In this document: in pieces, positions 57,588-64,000 of the stretch
How positions within the stretch are numbered: position 1 is the first letter of the stretch
How the letters are laid out: each line of letters begins with the position of its first letter
Assembly: GCA_030549495.1 (NCBI GenBank)
Contig: JAUIRK010000804.1
Location: 412,247-476,246 of the forward strand
Source of the DNA: Nectonema munidae
Taxonomy: Eukaryota; Nematomorpha; Nectonematoida; Nectonematidae
Direction of reading: 5' to 3'
Length of the DNA stretch: 64,000 nt
Position numbers and translations under genes: made by a program
The notes under the pieces: generated by a model
Seen by the model: only the letters and a program-made list of their open reading frames with translations
Database searches by the model: none
Told to the model about the DNA's origin: nothing

Positions 57588-60214
57588 TAGAGTGGTCCAT
57601 CAAAGCATGGTAAAAAAAAAATTTTTAGATAATTTTGATTAGAACCCTGCATTTGGTTTTGACACTTAAAAGATTATTGAGGCAGAAATTTGAAAGAAAA
57701 ATAAGATGTTTTAAAGGCTGCACAAGTCGGTCAAAGTTTTTGGCAAATACATAACTTTGCGTTTTTGGCATATGCCTAGATGAATACCTGAGAAAAAAAA
57801 ATAGATATAAGTAGCAGCCGTTTTTGAGTTATATATTTAATAAATAGGGCGAATACCAAGTTAAATTACTCTGATTTATGTTAATAATTGCTTTTTTAGA
57901 CATTTAGAGCAGATGGAGTGCAATAGTAGCCAAGCAATCGACAAACCAAAAACCAGATCTACATCTCAGGTATGGTTAGTTGGTCCTGTCAATTCAACTT
58001 TCCCACAGCAAGGGAGGCTGCCAACACTTCGTGAAACACTTGCTGTTTTCTTCCACTATCACACAGATGGCAAACAGAAACTTAAACAAAGTGCTCGAAT
58101 GACAGTGTCACAGTTAATACCATTCTGGCAAAAAGCTGATTTACCAACCGCTTTAAGCTATGATATAGAAAAACGCCTAATGAAAGTCCACAGACAATTC
58201 CAAGGGTTGAAGAAAGCAATTAAGCGCAAATCTAAGACACAACAAGCAAATGAACAGCAATTTATTGAAAAATTAAACCAATTATTTGACATTGCTCATC
58301 AAAGTGCTAATAAATTGATCAAGTTACCAGAAGACCGTCAATTTCTCAACCTCCAAAGACAAGGTCGCAGAGGATACATGACATGTGTAGATAAAGAATG
58401 GACAAAGAAAGAAGCAATGATCAAGAGAAAAGAGTCATTTAAAAGGCGTAGAGAGATGGCAAAAGAAGAGCAACGGGACTTTGAGGAAAGCCGCATTAGT
58501 GCTGTGATATCTTGCTCTGATTCAGAAACTACCAGCCAAGATTCAGAACAAGAGAACACTACCAAGCCAATAAAACCTCCCAAAAAAAGAACTGACATTT
58601 CTAAATCAAAGACATCTCTAATGTCCAGCAATGTGACAACTGCTTTGGGCACCTCAAAAGTCACTGACCGCCAAGCTGTCTCCTTACTCGCAAATGCAGC
58701 ACATTCTCTTGGTCACAGTGTTGAAGATATGACATTGAGTCGTAGTTCAATTCGTCGGACAAGACTAACAAATAGGAAAAAAATGGCAAATGCCATAAAA
58801 GAAAGTTACAATGCAGATGGACCATTGACAGTTCATTGGGATGGAAAGTTGATTCCAGGTATTACTGGATGTGAGAAGGTCGACAGGTTACCAGTAATTA
58901 TTACCGGTGCAGATACAGATATTCTTCTTGGCGTTCCAAAATTACACAATGGAACAGGACAAACTCAAGCAAATGCTGTGAACCCAAACATCATCTGGGC
59001 CGGATATTGCCCTATTCAAACATTTCAAAGAAAAATGGTCCACGATTGATACCCGTTATTACTTAACAGCTTCAGAGGAAAGTGAGATTGCTGAATTTAA
59101 GGAAGATACAATTCAGTTTGTAAGAGAACAACTTAGTCAACAGCAATCACGGGATGACTACAGAGAATTTTTGGAGCTTACGGTCATTTTTCTTGGAGAG
59201 AATCCACCTCGGGGAGTTCATTTCCAAGCTCCTGGCGCTCTTCATAGAGCGAGATGGATGGCAAAGGTAATTTACTGCTATAAAATGTGGATGTTTAGAA
59301 AGCAGTTTACCTTGAAAGCATTGGAAGAGCGCGGAATGCTGCAATTTCTACTTTTTGTTGCAAGTCTCTACACGAAAGTCTGGTTTGAAGCGCCATCACC
59401 AGCCAAAGCTCCTTAAAATGATTTAACATTTCTCAAAAAGCTGTCAACGTATAGCAATTCAGTTGTCAAGAAAGCAGCTTTAAAATCTTTTGGCCGACAT
59501 CTTTGGTACTTAAGTGAAGAAATGGTTGGCTTGGCATTCTTTGACTCGAGTGTGATAGAAGAGCAGAAAAGGCTGATGGCTCATAACATTATAGAAAAGA
59601 AGGGTTCAGAGGTTCCACCAAGACGTTGTAACGCTCTCAATCAAGCAGATTATGAGAGAAAGCAGATCAGCGATTTTGTCACCAAGAACACGGTGCGTTT
59701 CTTTGAAACTCTGGATTTGCCACAAACATTCCTAGAAGAAATTCCTCCTGTAGAGTGGGCTGATAATGCAGACTTTCAGAAGGATGTTAAAATTGTGCAT
59801 TCCAGAAAAGTTATCAACGATGTTGCTGAAAGGGCAATCAAGTTGATTCAAGACTTCAACCGTAACCTAACGAAGAACGAAGAACAGCTCCAGTACTTAC
59901 TGCAAGTTGTCAAAGAGCATAGGCATCTGTTTTCTGATGCCAATAAAGTTACATTGATTGCTGGACTTTCTAGGTAACATATTTATGTGTGTTTCAGTTA
60001 ATTTTTTCATAAATAAAAACACAAATGATTACAACATATTTTTTCTTTTTAGCTCGTTTGTTATTGCATTAGGCCTTTTTCAAGTGTCATGTGCAACCTT
60101 TAAAAAATATTTTTTTTGCATGAAATTTGGACTTAAATAATTGGAACAGATATGGAATCGAATTCTGGGTTCTAATCTGAAGATTTAAAAAAAAAATTTT
60201 TTTGGACCACTCTA
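57588..60214 (+). mobile_element. Divergent hAT-lineage transposon (2627 bp), sharp ends
   Basis: Perfect 12-bp inverted ends TAGAGTGGTCCA, continuing imperfectly in A/T runs. Exact 8-bp duplication atatatac at 57580-57587 and 60215-60222. Removing the element and one duplication restores the array A phrase (acacatatataccca), so it landed in a tandem unit of REP1. 8-bp duplication plus (T/C)AGNG ends place the family in the hAT superfamily even though the protein looks unlike textbook hAT. Confidence 0.9.
57913..59977 (+). pseudogene. Transposase of the divergent hAT lineage, core deleted
   Basis: An open frame of 378 codons from MECNSSQAIDKPKTRS (just after an acceptor-like cttttttag) has SQVWLVGPVNSTFPQQGRLP, FDIAHQSANKLIKLPEDRQF, a basic then acidic linker, LTVHWDGKLIPGITGCEKVD (candidate first D), RLPVIITGADTDILLGVPKL and GTGQTQANAV. 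There an internal deletion of roughly 70 codons, judged against the 36-kb copy, has removed the FDTTASNT and CRHH region and shifted the frame to GPDIALFKHFKEKWSTID. Then come YREFLELTVIFLGENPPRGV, PGALHRARWMAKVIYCYKMW, a stop at 59415, GRHLWYLSEEMVGLAFFD and NDVAERAIKLIQDFN. A gtaaca..ttttag pair at 59976-60053 may be a 3' intron. Not active, but much younger than the 36-kb copy. Confidence 0.8.
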
Positions 60215-61689
60215 ATATATACCCATTTTTAAGCATGCGTAATTCAGTGGTGAAATTCATTTTTTTTATGAAAATCAATCAAAACTGTCAAAAAATTGAT
60301 TTATCCCAAAAATTCTCAGATATTAATAAGTTTTTATAAATAAATAAGTATCAGACACGGTTTTTTGAATTAGAGAATTACATTTAATAGAAAGTATAGG
60401 GAGATGATGAAGTTTAGCGTGTATATAAGCATTTTACACACATATACCCATTTTCAAGTAGGCTGTGTTTACTGGTTATATTCCTTTTTTTTATAAATAT
60501 TAGTCAAACCTGACAAAATAATTTAAATATGATAGCCCATGTCAAAATTAAAATTTTTATTCTTATAAAAAGTTTTTTATACATTTCAAGTATGTAGAAT
60601 TTAATAGTGATGTTTATTCTTTTATGAAATCAATAAAACCTGTCAAAAAAATCGATTAAACCTGTAAATCAATGTCAAATATATAAACATAAAAATAACT
60701 TCTACTTGCAATATTTCTCTGGTAATTATTTTCTTAATTTATTTAATAAACCAACTTTAGGTGTTTAATTCACTCAAAATATTTCATTCTACAGTAACTT
60801 ATGTAACTTGATAAGACCTCCATCTTTTTGGCTACAAATTCGTTATCGGCTCGTCGTCTCTACGTCATATTATAATTTACAGTATGTAATTTTGCTATTC
60901 ATTCCTTGATGATCCTTTCTTGGTAGCTCTTTTTTCATTAGAAATTTATATTCTTCAATGTGTTCGAAAAAATTTTTATAATGATAAAATTACTTTTTTC
61001 CTCTCTCAAAGCATTCCGATTAAAGAATCTTCTCGATGATATTAGACTTTTTTTTATCAGTATCGTGTATTTTATTATCAGGCCTGAATATTTGTCAACC
61101 AATCTCATTTTTTTCTGATGAATCATTCGTGATGTTCATTGTTCAATTACAAAAAATTGTCCACGTTTTTCATCTAAAAAATTATCTCTTTGACGCAAAA
61201 AGAAAAAGATGGACAAATTTAAATTAAAAATATCTTGATAGTGACTAAATTCTCACATATTGGCATCTGTGCCATTTTTGATAAATCTGACCTATTCTAA
61301 ATTTTCAGATTTCCTACCATCTTAGCTAAATGTTAATTGTAATCCTAGATGATAAGCCATAGATTTAAATATTTTTCATTTGTAAAAGAGGAACTTATTT
61401 TTCACAGTCAAAATCTTTTTTGAAGCATCTAATATTATATAATTAAACCACTTCCTAGTTCATTAGAACATGGTAGATCTTCCATTTAGTCAAGATACAT
61501 ATTTTTTTTAATTATTTGTTTTGATCACATGTTATATGTTTTGTTTTTTTTAAATAAATATTTCATACTTAAGATGATTGTAGAAAGTATTATAAGCCAA
61601 AATATACAAAAAAAAAAAGTATATTTTTACTATATACCTAATATGCAGTTCTTTTTTGAAAATTTTTTACAGAACTGATTTTCACGCAT

Positions 61690-62990
61690 ACATTACTAAT
61701 TCAATTCCCACTTTGAGATATTTTTTAACCGTATTATCCAAAATCCAGTACAGAAATAAAATAAGCATAGTCGGTTTGGTATAAAACAAATATTTTATTT
61801 TTTTGAAAATATTATTGAAGACAGTATCTAGAAGTAAATCGTAAATCCGATTGAAGCTTTCAGATATTTTAAAACCATAAATGCCAAACCTGAGTCCAAA
61901 AATGAAACCAGCATCTTCCATTTGGCATAAAAACAGATATTTTATTTAAATTTCAAAAATATTTCTGTAGACATTAGACGTAAATCGAACATTTGATGGA
62001 CACTTTCAGACATTTAAAACCTCTAAATGCAAAAAATAATTTCAGAAATTAAAATTATCATGGTCGAATTGGTATAAAAACATATATTTCATGTAAAATT
62101 AGAGAGAATATTTTGGGATATAGTTTTCAGACATAAACCGCAAATTTGATTGACACTAGCAGTGAAAACTCTATATGCGAAAATTGTGTTCAGAAATAAA
62201 ATCATCACGATCTATTTGCTATAAAAACATATATTTCATGTAAAATTTGAATCAATATTTTTGGAAACAAATTTTAGAACTAAACACAAATTTGATTGAT
62301 ACTTATAGGTATTTTCAAATTCAAACTGCAAAAAATGAGTCCATAAATGAAACTAGCATAGTTGATTTCGTATAAAAACATATATTTAATTGTAAAATTT
62401 GAATGAATGTTTTTGGAGACAATTTTTAGAAGTAAACCGCAAATTTGATTAACACTTATAGTTATTTTCACATCCTAAATGTAAAAAATGAGTTCAGAAA
62501 TGAAAACAGCATGATTGATTTGGTATAAAAACATATTCATGTAAAATTGAGAGAATATTTTTGGAGATAGCTTTTAGAAGTAAACTGCAAATTTGATTGA
62601 CATTGACAAATATTTTAAAACCTCTAAATGTGAAAAATGAAATGAAAACAGCATGGTTGATTTGGTATAAAAACATATATTTCATTGAAAATTTGAATGA
62701 ATGTTTTTGGAGACAATTTTTAGAAGTAAACCGCAAATTTGATTGACACTTATAGGTATTTTCACATCCTAAACGTAAAAAATGAGTCCAGAAATGAAAC
62801 CAGAATGGCCGATTTAGTATAACACATATACTTTATGTAAAATTTGAAGAAATGTTTTTGGAGACAATTTTCAGAAGTAAACCGCAAATTTGATTAACAC
62901 TTATAGGTATTTTCAAATCCTAAATGTAAAAAATGAGTCCAGAAATGAAAACAGCATGACCGATTTAGTATAAAAACATATATTTTATGT
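61690..62990 (+). repeat. REP1 array B, about nine ~148-bp units
   Basis: The landmark ggtataaaaacatatatttc lies at about 61779, 61925, 62071, 62218, 62370, 62522, 62664, 62816 and 62966, a spacing of 142-154 bp. Each unit also has ttttggagacaatttttaga, agtaaaccgcaaatttgatt, gacacttataggtattttca and gagtccagaaatgaaa. Not related in sequence to array A. The other REP1 copy has about three units. Confidence 0.85.
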
Positions 62991-63236
62991 AAAATTTGAA
63001 GGTATATTTTATTAGATATATTTTTGATCAATCAAAATTTGATTGACATTTTTTAAAAAGTAGCCATGATTATTGAAAAAATTAAATATATAAAGTGTTA
63101 TGCGTTCCAAACTGTATATAATTATAAATTTTCAAGGTATTATATAATATAGATCCTAAGTATTAGGGTTAAGTACAGATAATGTCAACATTTTGCTGAA
63201 AAATTTTAATTTTTGATTTTGATTGAGTTTTTGACA

Positions 63237-64000
63237 TGAAAGGGTCATTCAACTACTATGAAAATGGTTTAATAAATATATAAAGATTTTATTTCATTCA
63301 TAAATGTACATAAGTAGTTTGAAGATAAGCCTACAATCACTGAACACAGTGTGGCTAGAAAAGTTTTAGGCAGCATTGTAGAAGAAAAACTTTAGAAATT
63401 GAACAAACGTTTATAAAATTACGTTGGTATAAGATCAGGTGGTTGTTCAATGATGGTACCTGAAAAAATAGAGCCATTACAGAAATTAAAAACACTGCTA
63501 TACAATGTCCTCTTTTTTCAATCATTCATCAAATAGAAATTCAATTCTCGATAAAGTTGTAAATGAACAATTTTATATCAGTGTTTGATTTAGGTAAAAA
63601 AAGAGGGGGGAGGGGAGGGGCATGTGAGCTTTCAGGAATATAGTAACTTTATATTGTTTATTATAAAAAAAACATATTTTAGTTTTACTTATATTCACTT
63701 AAAAAGTTGAAAAAAATATTTAGGATTGAATGTCAAATAAATATTGGATATATAATGGTTACTAAGTGAAATCATACAATAACAAATACTTTTGTTAGTA
63801 TAATTTATATATGTTCCTGAGGAAATTGTTATCAAAATAATGATATTAGTTATAGTATTGTAGCATTTCATTTTGACCATAACCGTAAATTATAAATTGG
63901 ATATCTCCATCGTATTATAATAATAGATTAATGTTGAAAATTTACAATTATTATAAAAATAAAATTCAATTATTATTATAGATAAGATTAATAATAATAA
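63237..64000. other. AT-rich end of window
   Basis: A short G-rich patch at 63604-63621; ATT-rich low-complexity sequence from 63.9 kb. No gene or terminus recognised. Confidence 0.4.

Larger units (their letters stand above)
56722..63236 (+). repeat. REP1, long copy: element with two tandem arrays, carrying a hAT
   Basis: Same element as 1.09-3.13 kb, opposite orientation. Order: start block (tattagtgctgggcaaaatt), array A (56.82-57.58 kb and 60.22-60.60 kb), middle (60.65-61.65 kb), array B (61.69-62.99 kb), end block to gtttttgaca at 63236. Without the hAT it is about 3.9 kb. The start-block phrase ctcagatattaataagtttt occurs twice (56793 and 60316), hinting at an internal duplication or two overlapping copies. 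No shared protein frame. Identity and mechanism unknown. Confidence 0.8.

Noticed and set aside
62280-62736. Minus-strand frames with repeated NQIC, KNIHSNF phrases
   Set aside because: Translation of REP1 array B units; no sign of selection for coding.
1091-63236. REP1 as a long terminal repeat element
   Set aside because: No terminal direct repeats, no primer-binding site and no gag or pol frames; the two copies are independent and in opposite orientation.

Overview
The window looks like an AT-rich, intron-containing arthropod genome. A caligid copepod (sea louse) is my best guess, from the base composition, the mix of transposons and the small RTE-type LINE; this is inference and no marker gene settles it. 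Apart from one probable host gene and one decayed host gene, nearly everything recognisable is mobile-element DNA. I saw no rRNA, functional tRNA or CRISPR, and no LTR retroelement or other virus-like element that I could support.

Host genes. A minus-strand gene resembling TMEM177 (mitochondrial inner membrane, COX2/COX20 assembly) is spread over three phase-0 coding exons at 53.1-53.3, 42.9-43.1 and 40.5-41.3 kb. They give about 378 residues, with introns of about 10 kb and 1.7 kb. The 10 kb intron holds a piggyBac remnant, a plus-strand decayed gene resembling HMMR/RHAMM that keeps its introns, a second piggyBac tail, a CR1/L2-like LINE and a fold-back element. A 50-bp piece of exon 3 recurs alone at 54.26 kb.

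Layout. 0-1.1 kb: deleted hAT. 1.1-3.1 kb: minus-strand copy of an unknown element (REP1) with two different tandem arrays of about 150 bp. 3.1-3.55 kb: part of a second unknown repeat (REP2). 7.0-7.5 kb: hAT MITE. 10.5-16.2 kb: RTE LINE with a 16-bp target duplication, split in its endonuclease by a 3.13-kb hAT with a perfect 8-bp duplication; that hAT holds a MITE with a 10-bp duplication, another hAT MITE, a SINE and a fold-back element. 16-35 kb: sparse, with pogo-like, hAT and Tc1/mariner-like remnants, SINE copies, REP2 again and a fold-back hairpin. 35.8-38.5 kb: a decayed member of a divergent hAT lineage. 40-54 kb: the host-gene region. 55.2-56.7 kb: a BED-finger hAT cut off where the long plus-strand REP1 (56.7-63.2 kb) begins. 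That REP1 contains a second member of the divergent hAT lineage (57,588-60,214) with perfect 12-bp termini and an 8-bp duplication.

How it fits together. Insertion order can be read in several places: RTE then hAT then MITEs, and REP1 then hAT. The two REP1 copies share ends and middle but differ in array length, about 2+3 units against 8+9, which points to array expansion or contraction inside a dispersed element. This is the least explained structure in the window.
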